Counted from the stretch's first letter, positions 21,347 through 31,119 are shown. The stretch: DNA of 64,000 bases from Kappaphycus alvarezii (GCA_002205965.3 NADL03000655.1:434001-498000), one strand, 5' to 3'. Notes: generated by a model not told the origin, from the letters alone. Numbers and translations: made by a program.

Positions 21347-22538
21347 AAGTTCGGAGTTGATGATGAAGAGAAGCGTCGTTCCGTCAAGCATATGGCTAAA
21401 AACGTCATGATTTGGGAAGGAAAGCTTCTTAGACGCACCAGAAACGGGCTAAAGTCTGTACCGTTTATGAAGGACAGGGTGGCGATATTGAAGACCTTTC
21501 ACGACGAGATCGAACATTGGGATAAGGAGACGACAAAGAAATTTGTCGTAGACCGTTATTGGTGGCCGCAGATGCACCGAAAAATTCACAACTACGTGAA
21601 AAGTTGCGAAAGGTGCCAGAAGACGAGGCCCGTTCCGAAGTACCGCATGATTTTGAATGTCCCATTGACTAATATCTTCGAAAATTTATTCGATCGACTT
21701 CGCGGGACCTCTACCGATATCAAACGACAGAAAGAAGTATCTGCTCATCGCTGCAGAGCATCTGAAAGGTTTGCCAATCGCAGTTGCCACCACAGATTCG
21801 TCTGCTGCAACTGTCTCCCAGTTCATAGAGAGTGAAGTTATGCACACTTTTTGTCCACGGAAGCCCATTATCTCCGACAACGCTGGGTGCTTCACCGCTG
21901 CCGCCGTCGCTGATTTCATGAAGAAACATAGAATTACCTGGACTACTGTTCTCGCGTATGCTCCTATGTCTAATGGTAGAGCCAAAAGGATGGGACGAAC
22001 GATCAAAACCGCCTTGAAGAAGATGGTTGCCGGTCAAGGGATAGATTTCGAAGAGTGTTTGCCCCGTGTCTTCTACGGATACCTCCGCCGTCGCCTTTCA
22101 GCTGGAGCTTCGCCGTTCGAACTGATGCTCGGAGTAGTTCCGCGCATGAGTATATCTGACCCTATCGTGTTGATAGACCTTGATTCCGATACAGATCGTA
22201 AGTTGAAACTTCTGGCCTCGTCTGCCCTTCGAGATCAGAGTCGAGAGGAGCAGATGCATAGAATGGGTGATTAAACCTCTACAGAGCCTCGTCTGTTTAA
22301 CGTAGGGGACTGGGTTTTAGTGGAGCATGGCCCGGCGTTCACATCAACTGCTAAGTGGCATGCCCTCCGTTCCCGCTATTACGGGCCTTGCCGCGTTTGG
22401 AAAGTTGCTCATCCCCGATACTGGCTCATCCCGTACTGGGGTCACCATTCCCGCCGCGAAATCCACGCGAGGAGGCTGGTTCCTTTTGTCTTGCGCTCGA
22501 GCCACCTGAAGGCCAAGGAGCACTTGATTGAGGCATGA
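21347..22538 (+). pseudogene. Gypsy A integrase
   Basis: The protein inserts element DNA. The N-terminal zinc-binding module is visible (FHDEIEHWDKETT...VKSCERCQKTR, H-H-C-C). The catalytic core has its first Asp in SIDFAGPL, reached only after a frame change near 21,695, and its second in PIISDNAGCF. The third acidic residue is lost: NGRAKRMGR has Lys where sister elements have Glu (NGRAERMVG). A further stop at 22272 precedes the C-terminal part (WHALRSRYYGPCRV, REIHARRLVPF), which ends at 22538. No chromodomain is apparent. Confidence 0.85.
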
Positions 22539-22560
22539 TAGCTATCGTTTCGTCCCTTTC

Positions 22561-22778
22561 TTTAAAGCTTTTTGTGTTTTTTCTTTTGTTTGTTGAGTAA
22601 TAAGATGGATCATTTCACATGTGGAACCGAGAAAATATTGCATGTTACACCCTCTGTTACCCAATCATGGATATTCGCTAGTACTACATCACACGCACCA
22701 ATCAATATTTGTTGAATGTAATATGGGACATTGGAATCACTAATGACTTCCTTGCTCGCCCCTATACCTCTTATCCGA
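22561..22778. other. Spacer after gypsy A
   Basis: T-rich sequence follows the integrase stop. No repeat of the 5' leader is found here, so a 3' LTR is missing or unrecognisable. Nothing else is identified. Confidence 0.4.
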
Positions 22779-24420
22779 TTAAGAAGAACCTAGGGTCGGT
22801 TTGGGGCGAGGGCGTCTTCTCTTCTTCTTCTCCGAACCTGACGAAGCGGTCGGGACACTATGGCCTCGGGAAGAGATATCTTGACCACTTGCCAACGTTA
22901 CTCCCCGTACATCAGTGATCTTCAGAAAGTCTTTCGGATCTTCCTCCCCGCAGCAAATCTTTAGAGAAGCCTCGCTGAACCGCATCGCATACTCTTCTGC
23001 ACAATCATATATGACTATGGGTTCTTCCCTTGCGTCTAGGCATACGACATGCTGAGCCCCGCGGTATTATCGCCGCTACATAAATCCCGCTCGAAGGAGA
23101 ATTAGGCAAACCGCGGATCCAGTTGATGTCAAGGTCACTCCTATCTCACTGTCGAAGACTACTCTTGAAACGGCCGCGCGGAGTTTCGTCAACGCGAATA
23201 TGACTCAGGACCATGGGACTAGGACGAACACGGTTCAATCACTTCAGGACATCGACAAAAGAAGTGCAACGAGGAAGGTAACCCAACTGATCCAAGGTTC
23301 CACAATCATTCTCGTAATCGTGAGACCAATACTTCTCTGCCATGCACTTTCCAAAGATGAGGTAAAGTGCTGTAGCTGCGGATGCCTGCATGCAGCGACC
23401 TTCAAAGTCGCGAAAAGGAACTGGAAGGCTTTTGTCTAGGAATGGGAGTGCCAAAGGCGAGGCCGCCCTCGACATCGGAAAGAGTACCTTGTAATAACTG
23501 TTGGGGTGCTACTGGCACCAGGATTCGATCATCATGATGGCTCCGACACGGGAAGCTAGCTTACTCCCGAACAACGCGTTAATGGCAATCCCATCTTTCT
23601 GTTTTTGTTTCACGTTCCTTTCAGGCGATCATGAAGACCGGCTCCTGGGGGCGCCTCATGGAACGAGAAGGTGTACAAGTCGATAGGGTGCTCTTCTTCT
23701 GTATCTACGTCGACGGCAAAGTACTGTCCCGTGAAGCAATCGTGCACACCTTCCTGTATTCTCCAAACCACAGAAGAGATTGTCCACGCAGGAAGTTCGG
23801 GGTACTACGCATAATTTTCGCGATCGAGGAGAGATTCGGTTAGGCTCAGTCTGAATGCTAGCTCTCTATCGATCCTATTCGTCAGTTCTTTGAGGCTGCG
23901 ATGTTGACCGTATTCTTTCCAAAGAGGAGGGTAGCTTCATAGTAAGACAGTTCTACCGAAGCAGGTTACTCCTAGTAACCACCAAACGAGACCCGGAAGA
24001 AGAGGTCGTCCAGATTATCGCCCACTTTGCGAGATCTAGTAATTTTGATAACATCTGGACGGGCGGCAAGACAAACGAGCCTAATCTTGTTTGTTCTTCG
24101 GCGAACTGGTCCAACGAGAAGTATTCTAAAGTCTTGAAGTAACTCTGGGGCTGCGGAGTGGTATCAGGGAATTGTGACGGCCTCTTTCTTGCCGCCTTAC
24201 AAGCTAACTACAGCCGCGGAGCCCTCCGCCTGTTGATCGCCGGGCGGTCTGTTTCGTATGCGCCGCCTTACTGGTCCACGAGGGATTTTAGGAAGACGAT
24301 ACCACCGTATTCATTCGCCTCTACCCGCTCAGTGAATACGCGAGTCGCGGAGGCTTTGTTTGACCTGAATCAACACTGAGCTTCGAGGCGAAGGCGATGC
24401 GCGGGATAAGATGGAAATCT
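22779..24420 (-). pseudogene. Decayed minus-strand gene of unknown function
   Basis: Long protein-like readings continue one after another on the minus strand, in shifting frames. From upstream: FTERVEANEYGGIVFLKSLV (about 24,330-24,270); RILLVGPVRRRTNKIRLVCL and DNLDDLFFRVSFGGY (about 24,120-23,970); SVELSYYEATLLFGKNTVNI; VVWRIQEGVHDCF and YFAVDVDTEEEHPIDLYTFS (about 23,780-23,690). Next are FRDFEGRCMQASAATALYLI (inside 23239-23475) and GIYVAAI, then HVVCLDAREEPIVIYDCAEE, ending with a basic tail (KKKRRRPRPK) and a stop at 22779. I do not recognise the family. The Cys in GRCMQASAATAL and the later H-V-V-C-L-D / IYD arrangement would suit a papain-fold cysteine peptidase; this is speculation. 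Frameshifts and stops show it is not functional here. Confidence 0.5.
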
Positions 24421-24587
24421 CTGGGCGTGCAAGACTTCATAAGTTTGTCGCTTGGTGCTTGGTTGCCGGGAGAAAGCGAAATGAGGGCGTTTCGGTTGGG
24501 GTGTGTGTGCAAGGGTTGACCAATTTGCTTGAGCTGAATGAGCTCACTGTATACTGCACCCGGGTTGAAGTTTGAGGACGGGGTGGT

Positions 24588-24905
24588 GTTGGTTGCATTT
24601 GCAGGAGGGTGATTTGTATGTGTTTCTTGTGCTATCTATGACGATTTTTAGGTTAATCTACTGTACTTTCTATCTTTTTACCTAGTAATTTTTAATGATT
24701 TTCTATGGCCAGGTACAGTAGTGTACAGAAAATACATTACTGTATTGGCAATTCTCAGCCACAGACCGCTCGGGTGCCGGCTATGTAGGTAGCACCCGAG
24801 TCGGCTGGGCATTTATGAGGAGGCAGCGTCACCTTGCGACCCTTCCTCGCTCCTAAACATACACCTTTTCTAATGTCTTCTTCCAATTGCCACCTTCCTC
24901 TGCCA
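24588..24905 (+). repeat. Gypsy leader repeat, copy 2, with stem-loop
   Basis: This is the counterpart of 17026-17332. It has a 17-bp insertion near 24,720-24,736 relative to copy 1. The stem CTCGGGTGC (24769-24777) pairs with GCACCCGAG (24792-24800). Copy 1 has CTCTGGT/ACCAGAG, so a T-A pair is replaced by G-C with pairing kept. The loop TATGTAG is shared. Confidence 0.8.
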
Positions 24906-24907
24906 TC

Positions 24908-25262
24908 ACCCTCCTTTTTCTTTTTCGGCCAAGCGGAACCTACCTTTCCTTCCCCCGGATTCCGGCAGCCCTCTTTTTCGCGCGAGGTTTGTGTCGCGCG
25001 ACTCACAGCGTCGCTGTGTGATTGGACCGGTTCGTTCGTGCAGTATACAGTACTACTGTACACTGTACGAGCGGGAAATGGGCTTGTACACTGTACAGTG
25101 GTAGTTTACACTGTACTTGCACTGTACACGCGTAGAAACCACGGACCGGCCGCCCCTATAAGGAAAGAGAGGGCTTTCGGAGTCCGAGGGAAGGGAAGGG
25201 GATGTGTAGGTTCCGCTTGGCCGACAAAAGAAAAGCGAGTAAATAGAAAACAAGCATTACAT
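24908..25262. mobile_element. Non-autonomous inverted-repeat element (MITE 1)
   Basis: The ends carry TCGGCCAAGCGGAACCTAC (24925-24943) and its exact complement (25206-25224). Similarity extends about 35 bp further inward (CCGGATTCCGGCAGCCCTCT against the complementary right arm). The right side continues outward to CAAGCATTACA at 25262; the same outer sequence is seen in the second copy at about 30,573. The core holds several short palindromes of the TACAGTACTGTAC type. There is no protein. It is inserted at or beside the gag start codon of gypsy B. Confidence 0.75.
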
Positions 25263-26117
25263 GGTACCGCATCCAAGGCCGACTACGAACATGAACGATT
25301 CGCCAAGAACCCACGTTTCCCTCGATGGTTAAACATCTTCCGACGTCGCGCGATTCCTTTTCGCGTACGAGAATGTAGTTATGCGCAGGAAAAGCGACGA
25401 GGAAAATGCGCTCCAGATCCTTTGCCACCTCGAGGGCGCAGCGTTTGAGCGTTACTACGAGGATTTTGCGAGAGATGGAGCGTTGTCCGAGGAGGCGAAG
25501 GAATATTCGACCGTTAAGGCCAAGCTCATCGAGGAGTTTAGGATGACCCCGAAACTGGAAGTAGAACTACAGAAGGCTATTAACGCTATGTTGGACTGGA
25601 AGGACTAATCGGGCTCCCTGACGCAGTTGGACGCTCTATACAAGAGAGTTGGACTCGATAATACCGCTTCGTTTGGCCTGCTTCAGAAAGCAGTGGCAGA
25701 AAATCAAGACATAGCGCAGTTTGTGATGTTTAGGGCCCCTATAGACTATAAGGCATGAACCCTCGTGGTGATGCTCAGCGAAGAGGAGTTGCTAGGGCCC
25801 GGTCTGAGTCTGGAGAAGAGTTGAAAACGAAAAAGCCGAAGGACGATGACAAGGTCGCCGTTGTTCAGGAATCTCGCAAAAAGGACGTTTTTGCAGTCGC
25901 GGAGAGAAATGCGGACGGGCAGGCACTCCTGAAACAGAGGAGGGAAAATTTGATGGATCTTGATGCTATCTTGAACAAGACCCCTGTTAATTGTCCGCCG
26001 ATTATGGCTCTGGTCCCAAGGAAGAAGACTAAGAGAGGGAACCTATTGCGCGGATATGCCGAGGAGGCCAGAAAGGTTTTAAGGAGATTGTTAGCCAAGA
26101 GGTTACCGGTTTCATAG
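25262..26117 (+). pseudogene. Gypsy B gag, lacking zinc knuckles
   Basis: The reading ATGGTACCGCATCC at 25262 onward aligns with the gag start of element A. It continues with FLFAYENVVMRRKSDEENAL and LEGAAFERYYEDFARDGALS (25381-25608). A stop at 25606 and others near 25,755 follow, then a Lys/Glu-rich piece (25755-26117). The CCHC knuckles of element A are absent, so this part has been deleted or never existed in this lineage. Confidence 0.75.
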
Positions 26118-26184
26118 GCGTCGATGGTTAACACTTCAGGAGGTCTACGCTGACTCAAGGTAGTAGCCGTGAAGTTGTAGGGAA

Positions 26185-26760
26185 CGGATACTTATGCCCT
26201 TTTGGACACGTGTGCAGTTATTAACCTGATCTCTTGGGACCTCTGCAAAAGGCGTTCCCTCACCCCGACGGAAACCGATCGTCAGGCGACGGCAGCAGAC
26301 GGAACTGTCGCCGAGGTTCTTGGTTGTCTCAGAGTACTGCCGTTGTCGTAAGGGGCAATGGTCGTGCACCTAGAGCTACTGGTGGTCAAAAATGCCCCGT
26401 TTGACGTTATTGTTGGAAGCTCGACTCTGAAAGCTCTCCAGACACGCATTGATTATGCACTCCAACAGGTCACTTTGGTTATGGGAGAACAAGAAGTTGT
26501 GTTACTATTCGTCAATGAGCCGTACAGAATCAATGGGGCTCAGACGGACAGTGAGGACCTAACGTCCTCCATGGTTCGAACGATGAGGAATCTATTCAAC
26601 CTTTGTCGTTGTCTAGCGAAAGCTAATTGTAGATCGGATACCAAACAAGACCTGTTCTCAGCCATTATTAACAAGGAACCGTACGAGCCTGATCTACCTC
26701 GCTCGGTGAAGACTGAACTTAAGGGAGAGGTAAAAGTGGAGCTGGACTGTTCTGCTTAAC
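26185..26760 (+). pseudogene. Gypsy B protease remnant
   Basis: The plus frame reads YALLDTCAVINLISWDLC near 26,190-26,245. The catalytic Asp-Thr is kept but the following Gly is Cys (DTCA for DTGA). ATAADGTVAEVLGCL and VVHLELLVVKNAPFDVIVG continue the fold, with a stop near 26,350 between them. The frame 26358-26759 runs on into an acidic linker before the polymerase. Confidence 0.7.
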
Positions 26761-26852
26761 TGGCCTCGAAGCTGTACCACCTCGAAAAGAATCGGAAGGA
26801 GCTGACGCAAGCTCTCAAGGATGCTGATGTCATAGCTTGGGACATTCACGGT

Positions 26853-28248
26853 ATGGAGCCTGCTCATGTGCCGGTGGTACATTCTTTCGAACTGAAGGAT
26901 GAGACTACGATAAATTCTAAAGGCCGCCGGACTCCGCCGAGGCACAATGAAGTGAGGAAAGAGGTAAGGGAATTATTGGAAGCTGGAATTATTACTCCAT
27001 CAAGGTCCGCCTGGTCCTTTCCGGTAGTGATAGACACGAATAAAGACGGAAGTTCCCGATTCTGCGTCGACTACCGTCAGTTGAACAGAGTGATGGAGCC
27101 AGACCGCTGGCTGTTACCGAAAATAAAAGAAATCTTCGATGAACTCTCCGGCGCATAGTTCTTCACAACATTGGACCTGTACACAGGATACCGGCAGGCT
27201 AGGATGTCCGAAACTTGCAAGGAAAAGACCACATTTGCCTCTCGATATGGAACGTACAAGTTTGAGGTAATGCCGTTTGGACTCCTGAACGCTCCACCGA
27301 CGTTACAAAGGATGATGGAAGAGGTCCTTCGCGGGTTATCGTTTGCTATGCTACGTTTATGTGGACGATGTTGTTATTTTCTCTAAGAAGTTGGAGGCAC
27401 ACATAGCTCAGTGCAGCGAAGTGTTCAGGAGAATCAAAGAATCGAAGCTGAAGTTGAAGGTTTTGAAGTGCAGCTTTGCTCAGTCGGAAGTGAAGTTGCT
27501 TGGTCACATCGTTAATTCAAGCGGTTTGAAGGTGAATCCCGACAGGATCAAAGATATCGTGGAAGCTCCTGTGCCAGAAAACGTAACAGAACTCAGGATT
27601 TTTCTAGGACTCGCGGGGTACTACCGACGGTTCATAATGCGGTTTGCCGACAGCTCAGCAGTGCTGCACGAGGCGACGTCTGTCAAGAAGGATTTCGAAT
27701 GGACTCTGAAGATTCAAGAGGCTATTGAATACTTGAAGGGGAAACTGACTACTCCTCCAGTATTGGCGTTTCCGTATTTCAATTATCCGTTCTTAGTGGA
27801 AACAAACGCCTCTTCGGCAGCCCTGGGAGCGGTTCTCTCACAGAGAAAAAGGCGGGAAAGTACATCCCATTCAGTTCGCTTCTACAACGATGACGGACCA
27901 GGAGCACCGCTACTCCACAAGCGAACGAGAAACACTTGCCGTGGTTTTAGCTCTTATGGATTTTTGAGTGTACCTTCTGTCTGGCAAGCCTTTAGTCGTC
28001 TTTACGGACAAACCGCGTTCAAGAAGAAAGATGTTCAAGGGCGGTTAGCAAGGTGGATGGACTTGATGGCGGAGAACGACTTCGAGACAAAGTATCGTCC
28101 AGGACTGGCGAATGCGGCGGCCGATTATCTGTCGCGAGGACCTAACGAGAAGGAGGAAAGAAGTAACGATGAAAACATAACAGAAGGATTGGAAGCGACA
28201 TGGATTGGGCGGACCCCAAGTTGGACGGTTTGGAACCGCACCTGCTAG
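26853..28248 (+). pseudogene. Gypsy B reverse transcriptase and RNase H
   Basis: Motifs are ELLEAGIITPSRSAWSFPVV and FCVDYRQLNRVMEPDRW; a stop at 27156-27158 precedes FTTLDLYTGYRQARM. VMPFGLLNAPPTLQRMM follows. A frame change near 27,343 leads to CYVYVDDVVIF (YVDD), LGHIVNSSGLKVN and LAGYYRRFIMRFA. RNase H begins FLVETNASSAALGA, with Asn in place of the first catalytic Asp, then shifts frame. The substrate-tether region ends FETKYRPGLANAAADYLSRG. It is clearly non-functional but recently recognisable. Confidence 0.9.
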
Positions 28249-29424
28249 ACGTAGCACGGTTCCTAGCAGGAGAAATGGTTCGAGAATCCGACCCGAAGGG
28301 GAAGGTCGCAGTCAGACGGAGTTCAAAGAGTTTCATGCTCTGGAACGAAACCCCCTTTCGTCACGAGAAGGAAGGACTCCGTGTCTTGCCTCCGATTGGT
28401 CAAAGACCAGAGATACTTGCCACCTTTCACGATGATATTGGCCACTGGGACGTCGATTTGACATGAAAGTTCGTGAGAGATCGATTCTGGTGGCCTGGGG
28501 TGTACCATGATGTCACCGAGTATGTACAAGGTTGTGATGGGTGTCAGCATGCGAGGAGGTTGCCGACGCATCACTCGAGCCTGAGAGCTCCCGTTACCGG
28601 ACTCTTTGAGACCTTCTCGATGGACTTCGCTGGACCATTCAAGCCTTTGAAGACAGGAAAATTATTTATTCTGATTGCAGTGGAACATATGACTGGGTGG
28701 CCCATAGCGTGGGCCGCGACGGATTCTACTGCCGATACGGTGATGAGATTTATAGAGGAAGAGATAATATCACCGTTTGGACCGCCGAAGAGAATAGTCT
28801 CGGGTGACGCAACTGCGTTTATGGCGTGATCGGTACAACAGTACATGAAAAAGAAGGGAGTCGAGTGGAAGGCGGTGCTTGCTTACGCGCCGATGGCAAA
28901 CGGCCGCGCGGAGCGGATGGTGGGAACTATCAAGCACGAGCTTAAAAGATCGATCGTACCGTACGTGGTGGGGCAGACTAGGCAGAAGCCCTCCCCAAAC
29001 TCTTATTTGGCTACCGCAGACGCGACCGAAAGGACGCCCCTTCCCCTTTCCGACTGATGTATGGAATTAATCCGAGGATGCTGGCCAGTGATTACGTAGC
29101 ATTTCTCAGTGACGCAGGTCCCCATCATCGGCTTATCGAGACCTTAGCCGATTCTGGAACGCGGGCTGGTGTGGTGAGAAATCTAGCGAACCCCGCAAGA
29201 CCAAGGGAAACGTCAGGGAGTTCGAAGTTGAAGATGAAGTGTTGGTGGCGCACGGTGCGGCCTTCAGTAAGGGGCGTAAGTGGCCGGCCTTCGAATCGTA
29301 TTTCTATGGACCGTGCCGGGTGACTAAGGAGAACCACCCTCGCTACGAGTTAATATCCTGCACCGGTCGCGTTACAAGGAAACCAATTCATGCGCGCCGG
29401 ATTTTCCCGTGTGAGAAGAGATAG
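28200..29424 (+). pseudogene. Gypsy B integrase
   Basis: The zinc module is FHDDIGHWD...VQGCDGCQHARR, with a stop at 28464. The core has the first Asp in SMDFAGPF. At the second position it reads IVSGDATAF where SDNATAF is expected, so Asp is displaced or lost. The Glu is kept in NGRAERMVGTIKHEL, and a stop lies at 28827. The C-terminal module (VLVAHGAAFSKGRKWPAFES, FYGPCRVTKENHPRYEL) ends at 29424 after a frame change near 29,050. Confidence 0.85.
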
Positions 29425-29603
29425 AGCCATTTACTAAACTAAGGAGAAGAAAGAAAATCGAGGAAGCAAGAGAAGAAGAACCAGGAATCAAGTAGATTGA
29501 AGGACAATGACGGAGAAGAACGCATGCTAGAAGGCTAAGTACTAAAGAAGCACGTAGAGAAATCGTAAACGTTGCGAGTGAAGTCTTGAATCCTGAGTAA
29601 CTA

Positions 29604-29906
29604 GGGAGCGGCGCTGCTGCCTCCCTGGTTTTCCCTCATCCTCCTTTCGCGCTTCCAGACGGACAGGGAGTTGCGACCAAGACGCCGCTTCCTGCGCTTT
29701 CCAGTTGTCGCGAGCACCACCTTCCGGACATCTAAAACGGAAATGAATGAAGGATGGTCACCGACAAAAAAACCCACCAGATTCGCCCTTATCACTGGAG
29801 GAGGCTATTTTGCGCCGCTGGAGACCCGCACAGCCTTAGTAGCAATGTTCTTTCGAGGTGCGCGACCGCCAGTGCTCAAACGAGCGAGTTGCTTGGTTCG
29901 AGCCAT
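29604..29906 (-). pseudogene. Histone H3-like gene fragment (N-terminal tail and linker)
   Basis: From Met at 29906 the minus strand encodes MARTKQLARLSTGGRAPRK and then NIATKAVRVSSGAK with a stop at 29805. This is the H3 tail: ARTKQ, STGG and APRK are kept. By H3 numbering it has T6L, K9L, K14R, Q19N, L20I, A25V and, as read here, K27V. Further down, after a possible intron ending TTTTAG (AG at 29732-29733), another frame from 29729 reads VRKVVLATTGKRRKRRLGRN and SLSVWKRERRMREN. This follows H3 residues from ARKSAPATGG to VALREIRRYQ, including R26 and K27, though weakly. No GT donor joins the two frames cleanly. The histone fold is missing; the sequence stops near the end of gypsy B. It could be a truncated H3 or centromeric-H3-type gene, or a pseudogene. 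Confidence 0.65.
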
Positions 29907-30300
29907 TGAGGAGGGAAAGAGAAGAAAAGGAGTTGCGAATGGGTTTGAGCAGTCAAGGAGGTGGGGAGCGAAGAAGAGATTGATAAACGATGGAAGATGT
30001 GGAGAAGGAAAAAGGGTTTTTGAATCGGTTCTGAGCGGTTGAAGATGTCGGGGAAGGGAAGAAGAGCCGAAAATAGTTTTCGGTCTGTTGAGATGTTGAG
30101 AGAAGAGAAGAGATTGACGGAGGATAGAGGATGTGGCCCGTACGGGCCTATACTGGCTGTTTTCAGCACTTCGGTCGTTCGCCCGGAGAAGTGGTTGCGC
30201 GTCGGTCGTATACCGGTTGTTTCTCAGCACTTCGGTCGTTTGTCCGACGCAGGTTGAGAAGTTGACTGTGGACGGAAGTTTTGAGGAGTCGTGGTCTGAG
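29907..30300 (-). promoter_or_regulatory. CT-rich leader and repeated upstream motif of H3-like gene
   Basis: On the minus strand the 130 bases before the H3-like ATG are strongly CT-rich, as in many fungal core promoters. Further upstream a 36-bp motif (containing CAGCACTTCGGTCGTT on the plus strand) occurs twice, at 30149-30185 and 30209-30246, 60 bp apart. A 14-bp palindrome GGCCCGTACGGGCC lies at 30135-30148. Paired upstream elements are common in histone promoters, so these could be activator sites. That role is inferred. Confidence 0.4.
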
Positions 30301-30409
30301 AGTGAGCTGGGCGGGGTGAGCATTGACGAGAGGGCCCCTCAGGTGGGAAGGGGTGGGAGTTGGAGTCCATCATTTTCTAGTGTGGCGCCCGTGGCCCACA
30401 ATGAGTGGG

Positions 30410-30830
30410 GGGGCGTTTCGTGCGAGGTTAGTGTCGCGCAACTCCCAGCGTTGCTGTCTGATTGGACCGGTTCGCCCGTACAGTATAAAGTACCACTGTA
30501 CACTGTACGAGCGGGAAATGGGCTCGTAGAAACGCCGGACAGACCGCCCATGTAAGAGGACGAGAGGTGTAATGCTTGTTTTCTGTTTACTCACTTTTAT
30601 TTTGTCGGCCAAGCGGAGCCTACAAATCCCCTTCCCTTCTCCCGGATTCCGGCAGCCCTCTAGTCCTCTTATAAGGGCGACCGGTCCGAGGTTTCTGCGC
30701 GTGTACAGTGCAAGTACAGTTTACAGTAGTACTGTATATTGTACGAGCGAACCGGTCCAATCAGACAGCAACGCAGGGAGTTGCGCGACACCAAACTCGC
30801 GCGACAATGGACAATGCGCGAAACGCTAGT
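30410..30830. mobile_element. Composite copy of MITE family, partly palindromic
   Basis: Two pieces of the MITE 1 family lie head to head. A core (about 30,415-30,565; TTGGACCGGTTCG, ACTGTACACTGTACGAGCGG) is followed by the outer arm TGTAATGCTTGTTTTCTGTTT and TCGGCCAAGCGGAGCCTAC (about 30,572-30,625). The core then repeats in the opposite orientation (about 30,660-30,810; GAACCGGTCCAATCAGACAG). The result is an inverted repeat with arms near 150 bp. The end near 30,830 coincides with the abrupt fall in GC content. Confidence 0.65.
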
Positions 30831-31119
30831 ACGACACCCCAAAGTTTTTGAAGTATTTCAAAAATAGTAATCAACGCACTCCAAACTTGGCCCAAAGCAT
30901 TTATCCCCCAAGCTATGTAAAGGAGCCACATTTCAGGTCAATTAATTCTCATAAGAAATTCAAAACAGCCTGACAGGGGAAACCCTAATAAGACATTACA
31001 GTATTTCTAAACAAACATAGAACACTTAAATGGCTTATTTTACCTCCCTAAACATCATGTGACGTCTAAACAACGCTTTTGCATACCAGGAATAAGCTTA
31101 TGAAGGTACTGCGTATAAA
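30831..31119. other. Start of AT-rich compartment
   Basis: The sequence turns AT-rich immediately after the composite MITE. No gene is visible before the decayed Tc1 copy. Confidence 0.5.

Larger units (their letters stand above)
17026..22560 (+). mobile_element. Ty3/gypsy retrotransposon A (degenerate)
   Basis: Gag, protease, reverse transcriptase, RNase H and integrase occur in that order on the plus strand, the order that defines Ty3/gypsy. The 5' limit is set by where homology with the leader of element B begins (17026 and 24588). I could not find a matching 3' LTR, and a clear primer-binding site was not seen. Stops and frame breaks interrupt every domain. A 534-bp insertion lies between RNase H and integrase (20807-21340). 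Confidence 0.85.
24588..29430 (+). mobile_element. Ty3/gypsy retrotransposon B (degenerate)
   Basis: This is a second element with the same domain order and the same leader as element A, but its proteins have diverged. Its leader is interrupted just before gag by an inverted-repeat element (about 24908-25262). No 3' LTR was found: sequence after 29424 does not resemble the leader. Many stops and shifts occur. Homology in pol is best seen in reverse transcriptase and integrase. Confidence 0.85.

Noticed and set aside
21720-22037. Minus-strand frames of 100+ codons over the gypsy A integrase
   Set aside because: They are antisense shadows of the integrase core, whose motifs are on the plus strand.
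23690-23800. HORMA-like phrase (W..EGVHDCF ... DLYTFSF) in the unknown gene
   Set aside because: Spacing is too short and the rest of a HORMA domain is not visible, so the similarity is probably superficial.
24158-24172. TGGTATCAGGG resembling an initiator-tRNA primer-binding site
   Set aside because: It lies over 400 bp upstream of the gypsy B leader with no LTR end beside it, and it falls inside the decayed minus-strand gene.
22560-24588. Search for the 3' LTR of gypsy A
   Set aside because: No repeat of the 17.0-17.3 kb leader is present before the leader of gypsy B itself at 24,588, so I cannot claim an LTR pair. The two leaders belong to different elements by their gag sequences.
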